Source: Chelatococcus sambhunathii (GTDB lineage: Bacteria; Pseudomonadota; Alphaproteobacteria; Rhizobiales; Methylopilaceae). Taken from it: a DNA stretch of 64,000 nucleotides. This document shows, in pieces, positions 1-9,370 of this stretch. The first letter of the stretch is position 1. Every line of letters starts with the position of its first letter. Location: the NCBI GenBank assembly GCA_031316315.1, contig JADBEO010000001.1, positions 110,053 to 174,052 on the forward strand, in the 5' to 3' direction. Both the position numbers and the translations under genes were made by a program. The notes under the pieces are model-generated. The model was not told the origin of the DNA. It saw nothing but the letters and a program-made list of their open reading frames with translations, and did not search any database.

Positions 1-1001
<1,001 letters not shown>

Positions 1002-1107
1002 TTAGCATCGCTTGGGGCGCTCGCACAAAGCCCGCGCGTCGGCCGTTTGCGCCGAACGCGGGAGTCGGACAAGAGTGCCGTCGCCGGCCACGAATTCAGG
1101 AGGCGCC

Positions 1108-1551
1108 GTGTCAGTTCCGGACGACGACGCCTTCGGGCCGCCTCCGCTTTCGCTGCGGGACAGCCGTTTCTCGGCCGAGCGGACGACGCGGCCCTGGAAC
1201 TGGCGTCTCGGCGTCTTCCTCAGGAGCATGGCGGTCATTGAGCTGCTCAAGGGCCTTGCTCACTGGGCGGGGCTGATCGCGGCCGGCGGCCGTCCGGACG
1301 CGCTGCACGGCGGCGCGGGATGGATCCTCGGCGACGCGCTGTTCGCGATCGCCGATCCGGTCGCGGCCGTCGGGCTTTGGGTTGGCGCCGCCTGGGGCGT
1401 CGCCATCTGGCTGATCGCGGCGATCGCGCAGATCGCGGCCTCGGGGCTCGGCGGGCCGTCCCCCGCGGACTGGTTCACGATCTCCGCCGTGCTGTTCGTC
1501 ATGGCGGTCTACATCGCGCTGTCCATCAAGGCGCGGCGCGAAGTCCCCTGA
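1108..1551 (+). CDS. Small integral membrane protein, DUF6163-like
   Basis: This is a 147-residue membrane protein of unknown function. I chose GTG 1108 because AGGAGG lies four bases upstream (1098-1103); the frame is open further upstream to 1012 without a better site. A soluble, charged N-terminus of about 30 residues is followed by three or four hydrophobic segments (about residues 35-55, 65-105 and 120-140) and a short basic tail ending KARREVP. Length, topology and position between hemB and an ldtR-type gene resemble the rhizobial DUF6163 family; this naming is from memory and was not searched. It is followed by the ldtR upstream region. Confidence 0.7.
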   Translation: MSVPDDDAFGPPPLSLRDSRFSAERTTRPWNWRLGVFLRSMAVIELLKGLAHWAGLIAAGGRPDALHGGAGWILGDALFAIADPVAAVGLWVGAAWGVAIWLIAAIAQIAASGLGGPSPADWFTISAVLFVMAVYIALSIKARREVP

Positions 1552-1581
1552 GCCCGTCACGCCTTCGGAAAGTTACGAAAT

Positions 1582-1618
1582 GGAAACCATGGAGTGGTTT
1601 CCGGCATTTGAATCAAAT
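1582..1618. promoter_or_regulatory. Two adjacent inverted repeats upstream of ldtR
   Basis: GGAAACCA (1582-1589) and TGGTTTCC (1595-1602) form a perfect 8-base inverted repeat with a 5-base spacer. It is followed at 1606-1618 by the perfect palindrome ATTTGA-A-TCAAAT. Neither has a T-tract, so a simple terminator is less likely. MarR proteins bind such palindromes, and LdtR homologues are known to control their own genes; binding here is inference. The surrounding stretch 1552-1814 is noticeably AT-richer than its neighbours. Confidence 0.4.
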
Positions 1619-1814
1619 CTGAACAGCAAATTACCACGAATACTGTAATGTCTTGATTATCTAGGGAGCAAGAATTCGTTCAGTACGAGAGATAAATACA
1701 AATTTCATCCTGCCATTTAAGCGCATTTTCAGGAGCGCGGCCTATCTTCGAGATCAAAGAGACGCGGCGAGAACGACGTCTCGAACAAGATCGACAGACA
1801 GGAAGGCGTCAAAC

Positions 1815-2336
1815 ATGTCCAACCTCGCCCGCAAGACGGCCCCTGCCGCCCCGGCCGCCGTCGATGCCGACAAGAGCTCGGTGCGCCCGCTCTATCTCGA
1901 AGCGCTCACTCTGGTCGAGCGTCTGCATCGCCGCCTGCTCGACGTGATCAAGGACGAGTTCGACCGCCGCGGCCGGTCGGACATCAACTCGGTCCAGGCG
2001 CTGCTGCTGTACAACATCGGCGACGCCGAGCTGACCGCCGGAGAGCTGCGCACCCGCGGCTACTATCTGGGCTCGAACGTCTCCTACAATCTCAAGAAGC
2101 TCGTCGAGATGGGCTATCTGCACCACCAGCGCTCGCGGATGGATCGCCGCTCGGTGCGCATCAGCCTCACCGAGCGCGGCCGCGAGGTCCACGACATCGT
2201 CGATCAGCTCTACGCCAAGCACGTCCGCACGATCGAGCAGGTCGGCGGCGTCAACGCCGAGGACTTCAAGACGCTGAACGTGGCTCTGGTCCGCCTCGAG
2301 CGCTTCTGGACCGACCAGATCCGCTTCCGCCTCTGA
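1815..2336 (+). CDS. ldtR: MarR-family transcriptional regulator, LdtR type
   Basis: This is a 173-residue winged-helix regulator. After a flexible Ala/Pro-rich N-terminus (about 1-22) comes a dimerisation helix, the recognition region (residues about 75-105: LRTRGYYLGSNVSYNLKKLV) and the wing (HHQRSRMDRRSVRISLTERG). The long N-terminal extension and the YYLGSNVSYNLKKLVEMGYL block match the rhizobial and Liberibacter LdtR group, which activates L,D-transpeptidase genes and affects osmotic tolerance and cell shape. An L,D-transpeptidase gene lies about 9 kb downstream (11329-12642). It is transcribed alone and ends at a strong hairpin. Autoregulation is plausible given the upstream inverted repeats. 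Confidence 0.88.
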   Translation: MSNLARKTAPAAPAAVDADKSSVRPLYLEALTLVERLHRRLLDVIKDEFDRRGRSDINSVQALLLYNIGDAELTAGELRTRGYYLGSNVSYNLKKLVEMGYLHHQRSRMDRRSVRISLTERGREVHDIVDQLYAKHVRTIEQVGGVNAEDFKTLNVALVRLERFWTDQIRFRL

Positions 2337-2387
2337 TCCTTGACGGTCGTCGCGGGCCCGACGCCGCCGCCGACGACCGTCGCATCG

Positions 2388-2421
2388 AAAAGCCCGTCCC
2401 GGGAGACCGGGGCGGGCTTTT
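2388..2421. terminator. Bidirectional hairpin terminator between ldtR and the FrnE-type gene
   Basis: AAAAGCCCG-t-CCCGG (2388-2402) pairs with CCGGGGCGGGCTTTT (2407-2421) around a short loop. The A-run on one side and the T-run on the other make it function on both strands. It sits between the converging ldtR (stop 2336) and the minus-strand gene ending at 2426. Confidence 0.85.
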
Positions 2422-2425
2422 GCGT

Positions 2426-3091
2426 TCAGGCGTCTTCCGCTTCGTCCTCGTCGCCGAGCGCCCGGTCGATCGCCTCGGCCAGCACCTCGCCGGGATGGGC
2501 GCCCGTGACGACCAGCTTGCCGGCGAGGATGAAGCACGGCACGCCCGTCACGCCGATGGCGCGGGCGCGCTGCACCTCCTCCTTGATCTCCTCGACGTCC
2601 TCGTCGGAGTCGAGGCGATCGCGCAGCGTCTCCCAGTCGAGGCCGACGTCGTCCGCGGCCCGGCCGATGACGTCGAGGTCCGAGATGTCCTCGCCCTCGG
2701 TGAAGTAGACTTCGAACAGGCGCTCGATCAACGCGCCCTGTGCGGCTGGGCCTTCCTCCGCGGCCCAGCGGATGGCGCGATGGGCGTCGAGCGTATTGGG
2801 CGACCGCTCGATCTCGGAGAACAGGAAGGCGATCCCCTCGTCGCGCCCGATGGCGGCGAGCTGATCGTGCATCGCGCGGATGCGCTCCTCGTCCTCGAAC
2901 TTGGCCGTCAGGTACTCCTGCCGGTCGAGACCTTCCGGGGGAATGCTCGGATCGAGCTGGAACGGCAGGTATCTTACGACCGCGTCGACGTCCGGGCGCG
3001 AGGCGAGGGCGGCTTCGAGCCGGCGCTTGCCGATCCAGCACCAAGGGCAGACAGGGTCGGCGAACACATCGATCGTAAGGGCGGCGGACAT
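2426..3091 (-). CDS. DsbA-family (FrnE-type) thiol oxidoreductase
   Basis: This is a 221-residue cytosolic thioredoxin-fold protein of the FrnE / 2-hydroxychromene-2-carboxylate isomerase group. The start is ATG 3091 (MSAALTIDVFADPVCPWC), which puts the redox CPWC motif at residues 15-18; no signal peptide precedes it. The helical insert and the C-terminal cis-proline region (TGVPCFILAGKLVVTGAHP) are present. The tail is very acidic (DEDEAEDA). It lies 61 bases downstream of the ANL-like gene and is probably the last gene of a three-gene minus-strand unit. The substrate is not known; members can act in disulfide or glutathione chemistry. Confidence 0.9.
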   Translation of the reverse strand: MSAALTIDVFADPVCPWCWIGKRRLEAALASRPDVDAVVRYLPFQLDPSIPPEGLDRQEYLTAKFEDEERIRAMHDQLAAIGRDEGIAFLFSEIERSPNTLDAHRAIRWAAEEGPAAQGALIERLFEVYFTEGEDISDLDVIGRAADDVGLDWETLRDRLDSDEDVEEIKEEVQRARAIGVTGVPCFILAGKLVVTGAHPGEVLAEAIDRALGDEDEAEDA

Positions 3092-3152
3092 CGTCGGGCT
3101 CCGGTTTCGGCCCGATATGGCGGCTAGACGGGCCGAGCGGAACCCCGCCCTT

Positions 3153-4667
3153 TCAGGCGCTTCGCCGCACCGGCTCCTCCTCGCTCGCCACCGGAGCCAA
3201 CGCCGGACCGTAGCCGGCGGCCTCCAGCAGCGAGGCCACGCCGTCACGGTTCGGCCCGCCTCCGTCGCCGCGCGCCGCGAGCGCCAGCCTTGCGCCGAAC
3301 GTTTCATCCTGCTGGGCTCGCGGCGCGGAGCCGGCGCCGGAGCGGCGATAGGCCTCGTCGACGTCGGGCAAGGAAAGCGCCAGCCCTCCGACCTGCAGCA
3401 CCCCGCGCCTGCGCCCGCCGAGCGAGACGCGGCCGGCCGCCCGGTCGCCGAAGCCTGACAGGCCGGTGTCGATGAAGCCGTCGGCGTCGAACGGGATCTG
3501 GGACACGCCGAGATCGCCGCGCCACGACGCCGACGGACAGGCAGGTCCCCGGACGGACAGGCGGCCATCCTGACCGATCGAAAGCTCGATCAGCGGCGGG
3601 AAGCCTTCAGGGCCGGCCGGGCCGAGAGGAAGCTGCGCGAACCGGACCGGGGACGAGCGCGCGGCTGCGTAGATCCCGAGCTCGCCGAACACGGTGGCGT
3701 CGACGGTGACGGCGGCCGCGCCGAGGTCGACCTGCGCGCCGCGCCCATCGGGCGCCCGCCAGACCAGCGTGACGGCGGAGAGCGTCTTCGGATCGAACGC
3801 GCCGTCGTGGGCGAGCCGGGAGGCGATACGCCCCGGGAGAACGAGATGCGAAGCCTCCGCCTCCCGGACGAGGTCCGCCATCGCGCGCGTCGTCGTCGGC
3901 TGGTGGAAGGTCGCGACGCAGCATGAGGCGAGCCACGCTCCGAGCCCCGTGGCGAGGCCCGCGAGGCCCGCGAGGTCCAGCGTCGAGACTAGGGCGGACT
4001 GGCTCGACAGCCGCGCCGCGGCGAGCGGCATGAGCGTCGCCGCCAACAGTTCGTTGTGCGTGCGCGCGACCGGGGTCCAGCCCGCGTCGAAGGTGACGAT
4101 CGCGACGTGGTCCGCGGCGTCCGCGGGCCGGCCTTCCCGCACGAACCCCTCGTTCGCGCGGCCCAGAACGTCGTCCAGAGGCGTAGCGCCGTCAGGCGTC
4201 CCCCCGCCAAAGCAGCCGACATAGCGGATCGTGTCGAGGCCCGCCGCGATCTCGCAGGCGTCCTCTCCAAGCGGTGCGCCCGCGCCGGTCGTCCATGTCA
4301 GGACCGCGCTGGCCCCGAGCGGCGCAAGCGCGGAGACGATCTCACGCCGCCGCCATGCCAGCGGCAGCATGGCGGCCGTCAGCCCGGCCCGCCAAAGCGC
4401 GAGGCAGGCGATCGCCGCCTCGGCGCTCGATCCGAGCTGAACTCCGACCACGGCGTCGTCGCCGAGCCGCCATCCGGCGAAGACGGCGGCGAGCGCCGAG
4501 ACCGAGGCGTCGACCTCGCGCCAGCTCTGCGGCGCGGACCCGCCGGGCCGGATCAGGGCGTCGGCGCCGCCGTTGCGGCCGGCGTTATGGGCGAGGATCT
4601 CGTCGAGCGTGGCGGAGCCGGCGATCGGATTGCCGATATGCGCCGGGGTTGCGGGTTCGAGACGCAT
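3153..4667 (-). CDS. ANL-superfamily (acyl-CoA synthetase/AMP-ligase-like) protein, probably degenerate
   Basis: This is a 504-residue protein with the overall layout of AMP-forming ligases: an N-terminal DEILAHNAGRNGGADALI region, GVQLGSSAEAAIACLALWRAGLTAAML (A2-like; cited as a region, residues about 75-100), and a C-terminal glycine-rich part with DGFIDTGLSGFGDRAAG (A7-like). The nucleotide loop normally reading (S/T)GTTGxPK is replaced by FDAGWTPVARTHNE, with no GTTG and no lysine. The TGE/YG motif is VFGELGIYAAA. No catalytic A10 lysine is obvious at the C-terminus. Its start lies 15 bases after the YejA-like gene stop, so the two are co-transcribed. It may be a non-catalytic carrier-binding or regulatory homologue. 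Confidence 0.75.
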   Translation of the reverse strand: MRLEPATPAHIGNPIAGSATLDEILAHNAGRNGGADALIRPGGSAPQSWREVDASVSALAAVFAGWRLGDDAVVGVQLGSSAEAAIACLALWRAGLTAAMLPLAWRRREIVSALAPLGASAVLTWTTGAGAPLGEDACEIAAGLDTIRYVGCFGGGTPDGATPLDDVLGRANEGFVREGRPADAADHVAIVTFDAGWTPVARTHNELLAATLMPLAAARLSSQSALVSTLDLAGLAGLATGLGAWLASCCVATFHQPTTTRAMADLVREAEASHLVLPGRIASRLAHDGAFDPKTLSAVTLVWRAPDGRGAQVDLGAAAVTVDATVFGELGIYAAARSSPVRFAQLPLGPAGPEGFPPLIELSIGQDGRLSVRGPACPSASWRGDLGVSQIPFDADGFIDTGLSGFGDRAAGRVSLGGRRRGVLQVGGLALSLPDVDEAYRRSGAGSAPRAQQDETFGARLALAARGDGGGPNRDGVASLLEAAGYGPALAPVASEEEPVRRSA

Positions 4668-4682
4668 CGCGCGTTTCCGTTC

Positions 4683-6554
4683 TCAGCCCGCCGTGGCGGG
4701 GGCCCGCCACCAGGTCTCGAGCGTAGGTCCGAAGAGCGGCGTCACGTCCGGCCGCTCGATGCGCCTCCAGCGAGCGATCCATCGCTGCTTCTGGTGGAAC
4801 AGAGGGATGACGTAGAAACCGGACAGCAGCACGCGGTCGAGCGCTCGCACCGCGGAGACGAAGTCGGGACGCTCTCGCGCCGCGATCATCGCGTCGATCA
4901 TCGCGTCGATCGCCGGTTCCTTGGCCCCCATGTAGTTGCGCTCGCCGGGCGTGTCGGCGGAGCGCTGGCCCCAGAACTTGCGCTGTTCCAGTCCGGGCGA
5001 GAGCGAGGAATACCAGTTCCAGATGATCATATCGAAGTCGTAGGTCTGTCGCCGACGGAACAGCTCGACGGAATCGACGAGCCGAACGCGGGCCTTCACC
5101 CCAGCCCGCTCGACATTGCGAGCGAAAGCCAGCGCCAGACGCTCGTGGTCGCGGGAATCCACAAGGAATTCGAACGTCAGCGGCGCGCCGCCCTCCTCGC
5201 GGACGAGTTCGCCGCCTTTCAAGGTCCAGCCAGCCGACTTCAGGAGGTCGAGCGCGGTCCGCAACCTGTCGCGGTCGCGTCCCGAGCCATCGCTCACGGG
5301 AGCGCGCCAGCCTCTTTCGAGGATGTCCGCGCGCACCGCATTGGGGAACGGCGCGAGCAGTTCGCGCTCGCGATCGTCGGCGGACAGCCCGTACGACGCG
5401 AGCTCGGAGCCCTCGAAATAGCTTTGCGTGCGGACGGTCTCGCCGGCGTACAGGTTGCGGTCGATCCATTCGTAGTCGAACAGCTCGCACAGCGCCTCGC
5501 GCGTGCGGATGTCGGCGAAGGCGCGCTTGCGGGTGTTGAAGACGAAGCCGTTCATCCCCCAAGGCATTCCGGAGGTGAAGCCTTCGGCGACGACCTCGCC
5601 GCGCTCGGCGGCCGGGAAGGCGTAGCCCGTGGTCCAGCGGATCGGGTCGCTCTCCATGCGGATGTCCACGAGCCCTTTCTTGAAGGCCTCGAACATCGAG
5701 TTGTCGTCCCGATAGTAGTCGTAGCGGATCTCGTCGAAATTGTTCACGCCGCGGTTCACGGGGAGGTCGCGGCCCCAGTAGTTCGGATCGCGGCGAAAGG
5801 TCACCGACCGCTGCGGGTCGACGGCGCTCACGATGTACGGCCCGCTGCCCAGCATCGGCTTGAAGCTGGTGTTCTCGAACGCCTTCGGATCCGTCGCCTG
5901 CGCCGAGAAGACGGGCATCAGCCCGAGGATCAAGGGGAGTTCGCGATCCTCCTCCGGCAGGTCGAAGCGAATCGAGCGTTCGTCGATGATGTTGGCCGCG
6001 AGCACGCGGCGGTAGTTGGCGCGGAACGACGGGTGGCCGTGGTCCCTGAGCAGCTGGAAGGTGAACAGCACGTCCTCGGCGCCGATCGACCGCCCGTCGG
6101 AGAAGCGCGCCCTCGCGTCGAGATGGAAGGTGACGAAGCCGCGATCCTCGGGCAGTTCCAGCGTCTCCGCCACGAGGCCGTAGAGCGAGAACGGCTCGTC
6201 GAAGGAGCGCGCGAGCAGGCTTTCGTAGACGAATCCCCGGAGCCCCTGCGCTGGCTGGCCGCGATAGACGAAGGGGTTGAGGGTGTCGTAGGAGCCGGGC
6301 CAGCCGTATGTGATGCGGCCGCCCTTCGGGGCATCGGGGCGGACATAGGGCAGATGCTCGAAATCCCGCGGCAGGGCCGGGCGCCCGTGCATGGCGACGC
6401 CGTGCAGTCCGCGCGCTTCAGGGGTCGCCGGCGCGGCGGGCCTTGCCTCTTCGGCGTGGGCCCGGCCAAGCAGCGCGAGCGTGGCCGCCGCGGGAACGGT
6501 CTTCAGCAGCGTCCGCCGGGCGATCGACGTCTCTGTGCGGCGCAGACTGTCCAT
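4683..6554 (-). CDS. ABC transporter substrate-binding protein, family 5, YejA-like
   Basis: This is a periplasmic oligopeptide-type binding protein of 623 residues. I chose ATG 6554 because it gives an export signal with a twin-arginine stretch (SIARRTLLKTVPAAATLALL) and cleavage near AHA; an in-frame ATG at 6611 adds 19 residues before it. The mature protein shows YejA hallmarks: HGVAMHGRPALPRDFEHL, YVRPDAPKGGRITY, the bipartite SBP5 fold and YDFDMIIWNWYSSLSPG near the C-terminus. No permease or ATPase gene is adjacent, so the partner transporter must be elsewhere. It heads a likely operon with the ANL-like and FrnE-type genes. Confidence 0.88.
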   Translation of the reverse strand: MDSLRRTETSIARRTLLKTVPAAATLALLGRAHAEEARPAAPATPEARGLHGVAMHGRPALPRDFEHLPYVRPDAPKGGRITYGWPGSYDTLNPFVYRGQPAQGLRGFVYESLLARSFDEPFSLYGLVAETLELPEDRGFVTFHLDARARFSDGRSIGAEDVLFTFQLLRDHGHPSFRANYRRVLAANIIDERSIRFDLPEEDRELPLILGLMPVFSAQATDPKAFENTSFKPMLGSGPYIVSAVDPQRSVTFRRDPNYWGRDLPVNRGVNNFDEIRYDYYRDDNSMFEAFKKGLVDIRMESDPIRWTTGYAFPAAERGEVVAEGFTSGMPWGMNGFVFNTRKRAFADIRTREALCELFDYEWIDRNLYAGETVRTQSYFEGSELASYGLSADDRERELLAPFPNAVRADILERGWRAPVSDGSGRDRDRLRTALDLLKSAGWTLKGGELVREEGGAPLTFEFLVDSRDHERLALAFARNVERAGVKARVRLVDSVELFRRRQTYDFDMIIWNWYSSLSPGLEQRKFWGQRSADTPGERNYMGAKEPAIDAMIDAMIAARERPDFVSAVRALDRVLLSGFYVIPLFHQKQRWIARWRRIERPDVTPLFGPTLETWWRAPATAG

Positions 6555-6795
6555 GCCTGTCAGCAGAGCGGTTCCGGGACGATTCGCGACGACATGACCG
6601 GACGCTACCACAGCGCCGCCGCGGCCTGTGGCGAAAGCCGCGGAAAGCCTTGAATGTCACCGTGTTGCCGCAATTCGTCGACAGACAGCGGACGCTCCGA
6701 GTTTTGAAGCCGCCCGATCGGTTCGCGCGCATGCTTGACATGGCGCCACGGTCGAGGCCAACCGGTCGTCACGAACGACAGGAAGGACAAGTCGC

Positions 6796-7533
6796 ATGGA
6801 TCTGGGGAAGTTCGCGCGCCTCGCAGCGATGACGACCGCCATCGCTCTCACGGCGGGCCAGGCCGTCGCCCAGGACGCGCAGAAGCCGGCCGCGCCGGCC
6901 CCGGCGCCGCAGGCGCAGGGCGCGGGCGGTCCGGGCCCGATGCCGATGAACCCGCCGGCCGCGCCGCAGCCTGAGTGGGTCAAGATCTGCAACACCGACG
7001 ACAAGGCGAAAAAGGAGGTGTGCCTCACCTCCCGCGACGTGCGCACTGAGACCGGCCAGAACGTCGCCTCGATCGCCGTCCGTCAGGTGTCCGGCGAGCC
7101 GAAGAAGTTCTTCCTCGCGGCCGTGCCGCCCGGCCTGCTGATCCAGCCCGGCATCCGCGTCGCGGTCGACAACAACCAGCCGGCCACCGGCAAGTACTCG
7201 ATCTGCTTTCCGAACGCCTGCTACGCCGAAGTCGAGATCACCGACGCCTTCTTCAAGAACATGCAGAAGGGCAAGAACCTCGTCGTTCAGGCCATGAATC
7301 AGCAGGCCAAGACGATCAACTTCCCGGTCGGACTGGACGGCTTCCAGAAAGCCTATGACGGCGCGGCGCTCGACGCCAAGCAGGTCGCCGACCAGCAGGA
7401 GAAGAACAACGAGGCCATGCAGCGCAAGGCCCAGGAGCTGCGCGACAAGATGCAGCCGAGCGGCGCCCAGGCGCCGGCCGACTCCGCGGCCCCGGCTCCT
7501 GGCGGCAAGGCGCAGGTCAAGGGCGCGCAGTGA
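6796..7533 (+). CDS. Invasion-associated locus B (IalB) family secreted protein
   Basis: This is a 245-residue exported protein. A Sec signal peptide (about 1-25, ending AVAQ) is followed by a Pro/Ala/Gln low-complexity linker (about 26-58). Then comes the IalB domain with WVKICNTDDKAKKEVCLTSRDV, FFLAAVPPGLLIQPGIRVAVD and YSICFPNACYAEVEI, carrying the four cysteines expected to form two disulfides. The C-terminus (about 200-245) is charged and Ala/Pro-rich. IalB was named from Bartonella erythrocyte invasion, but homologues are common in free-living rhizobiales, where the role is unknown. The gene has its own terminator and is divergent from the YejA-like gene. Confidence 0.9.
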   Translation: MDLGKFARLAAMTTAIALTAGQAVAQDAQKPAAPAPAPQAQGAGGPGPMPMNPPAAPQPEWVKICNTDDKAKKEVCLTSRDVRTETGQNVASIAVRQVSGEPKKFFLAAVPPGLLIQPGIRVAVDNNQPATGKYSICFPNACYAEVEITDAFFKNMQKGKNLVVQAMNQQAKTINFPVGLDGFQKAYDGAALDAKQVADQQEKNNEAMQRKAQELRDKMQPSGAQAPADSAAPAPGGKAQVKGAQ

Positions 7534-7574
7534 CGCTTCGCCGGCCTCGGCCGGCTTGACCGAAAGATCGCAAG

Positions 7575-7603
7575 CGCCCGGCCAATCGGCCGGGCGTTTT
7601 TTT
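7575..7603 (+). terminator. Rho-independent terminator after ialB-like gene
   Basis: CGCCCGGCC (7575-7583) pairs with GGCCGGGCG (7588-7596) around loop AATC, followed by seven T residues (7597-7603). Confidence 0.93.
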
Positions 7604-7724
7604 GTCCGGTCTCGCAGAGACGACCGGCCCGTTGTGTCCAGTCTGCCGGAATCGGAGCGGCGGCTCGGTGGTCCTTCGTCGACGGCCGGAGGCCAGCACG
7701 CTCCGCGTCGTCCCCTGCGATCGC

Positions 7725-8060
7725 TCAGTGCGCGATATCCGCCCTGATCCGATAGGCGCCGTCCGCGAGCCGCTCGAACATCTCGCCGACCTGCGGATGG
7801 CGGACCGGATCGCCGCTCGTGTCCGGCAGGAGGTTCTGCTCGGAAACATAGGCGACGTACTCTGTTTCCGCGTTCTCGGCGAACAGGTGGTAGAACGGCT
7901 GGTCCCGTTCCGGGCGCACGTCCTCCGGGATCGACTCCCACCATTCCTCGGTGTTCGAGAAGGTGTGGTCGACATCGTAGATCACGCCCCGGAACGGATA
8001 GACGCGGTGGCGGACCACGTCTCCGATCCTGAATTTCGCGAGGCGCGCTTCCGCGGGCAT
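7725..8060 (-). CDS. hspQ: Heat shock protein HspQ (YccV-like hemimethylated-DNA-binding fold)
   Basis: This is a 111-residue cytosolic protein with the whole HspQ/YccV domain: FRIGDVVRHRVYPFRGVIYD, TEEWWESIPEDVRPERDQPFY and YVAYVSEQNLLPDTSGDPVRHP. In enterobacteria HspQ is a Lon substrate-specificity enhancer and affects DnaA stability; a lon gene is present in this window at 41.4 kb. The length is standard for the family. It is followed on the same strand, after 72 bases, by nothing of its own operon: the aldolase upstream (8133-9176) is in the same orientation and may share a transcript. Confidence 0.93.
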   Translation of the reverse strand: MPAEARLAKFRIGDVVRHRVYPFRGVIYDVDHTFSNTEEWWESIPEDVRPERDQPFYHLFAENAETEYVAYVSEQNLLPDTSGDPVRHPQVGEMFERLADGAYRIRADIAH

Positions 8061-8132
8061 AAAGACCGAATCTCCTGTTGCGAGCGCGGTCAGATGCCCC
8101 GGCCGCCGCGCGCCGTCAACGCGCCCGAACCG

Positions 8133-9176
8133 TTAAAGGCCGTAGCGCGCCGCGAGTTCCGGCTCGCGCTCGGCGATCTGCCTGGCGAGATCGACGATGA
8201 CCTTGGCCTGCTTCCAGGTGGCGTCGTCCTGCATCTTGCCGTCGAGCATCACCGCGCCGGTCCCGTCGGGCATGGCGTCGACGATCCGCTTGGCGAACTT
8301 CACCTCCTCGACGTCCGGCGAGAACACGCGCTTGGCGATGTCGACTTGGCTCGGATGCAGCGTCCAGGCGCCGACGCAGCCCATGAGGAAAGCGTTGCGG
8401 AACTGGCTCTCGCAGGCCTCGCCATCCGAGAAATCGCCGAAAGGACCATAGAACGGCTTGATGTTGTTGGCCGCGCAAGCGTCGACCATCTTGGCGATCG
8501 TGTAGTGCCACAGATCCTGCTGATAGAATGGCCGCGCGGCGCCGTCCTCGCCCTTGTCGGTGAGCACGCCATAGCCCGGATGGCCGCCGCCGACGCGCGT
8601 CGTCTTCATGCGCCGCGAGGCTGCGAGATCGGCGGGGCCGAGGCTCATGCCGTGCATGCGGGGGGAGGCGGCCGCGATCTCCTCGACGTTCATCACGCCC
8701 TGCGCAGTCTCGAGAATGGCGTGAATCATGATCGGCCGCTCGATCTTGTGGCGCGCCTCGAGCTGGGCGAGCAGGCGGTCGAGATAGTGGATGTCCCACG
8801 AGCCCTCGACCTTCGGCAGCATGATGACGTCGAGCTTGCTCCCGACGGCGCCCACGATCTCGATGACGTCGTCAAGGGCCCAGGGGCTGTCGAGCGCGTT
8901 CATGCGGATCCACAGGCCCGCGGCCCCGAAGTCGTTCGCCTTGGCCATCTCGATGAAGCCGGTGCGCGCCGCCTCCTTGGCGTCGGCCGGCACGGCGTCC
9001 TCGAGATTGCCGAGCACGACGTCGACCTGCTTCGCCAGATCGCCCACGCGGGCGCGGATCTTCTCCACATGCGGGGGCACGAAATGGATCATGCGCTCGA
9101 CCCGCACGGGCGGCTCGCGGAACGGGGCGGGCGCGCCGAGCGCCAGCGGACGGTAATAGGCGCTCGGGACGATCAT
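8133..9176 (-). CDS. HpcH/HpaI aldolase/citrate lyase family protein (malyl-CoA lyase-like)
   Basis: This is a 347-residue CoA-ester lyase of the CitE-like TIM-barrel family. I chose ATG 9176 ([11 protein letters not shown]). Visible family motifs are [19 protein letters not shown] (Mg-binding Glu/Asp region), [13 protein letters not shown] (substrate Arg), [30 protein letters not shown] (metal Glu), [16 protein letters not shown] (metal Asp) and [13 protein letters not shown]. These suit cleavage of L-malyl-CoA or beta-methylmalyl-CoA to glyoxylate plus an acyl-CoA, as in the serine cycle or ethylmalonyl-CoA pathway, but the true substrate cannot be set from sequence. No other serine-cycle gene is adjacent except glyA 4 kb away. 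Confidence 0.85.
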   Translation of the reverse strand: MIVPSAYYRPLALGAPAPFREPPVRVERMIHFVPPHVEKIRARVGDLAKQVDVVLGNLEDAVPADAKEAARTGFIEMAKANDFGAAGLWIRMNALDSPWALDDVIEIVGAVGSKLDVIMLPKVEGSWDIHYLDRLLAQLEARHKIERPIMIHAILETAQGVMNVEEIAAASPRMHGMSLGPADLAASRRMKTTRVGGGHPGYGVLTDKGEDGAARPFYQQDLWHYTIAKMVDACAANNIKPFYGPFGDFSDGEACESQFRNAFLMGCVGAWTLHPSQVDIAKRVFSPDVEEVKFAKRIVDAMPDGTGAVMLDGKMQDDATWKQAKVIVDLARQIAEREPELAARYGL

Positions 9177-9370
9177 GACGGGACCTTTCGCGAGGAGCTT
9201 GGAAGCGCCGCACAATTCGCGGGGGCCATGCTGCAGCGCAAGGCGTCTTTCGTCTGAGCGCCGGCCGGCTCGAATGCATGGGCCGCATTCCGGGGCGCGT
9301 CTCGCGCCCAACGTGGCTTTCGCGCTAAGGGCGGGCCGTCACGCCAATTGAGAAGGACCCGCAAAGCACG

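Noticed and set aside
4056..6653. 865-residue open frame on the plus strand opposite the YejA-like gene
   Set aside because: It is an Arg/Ala-rich shadow caused by GC bias; the minus strand encodes a clear binding protein with motifs and signal peptide.
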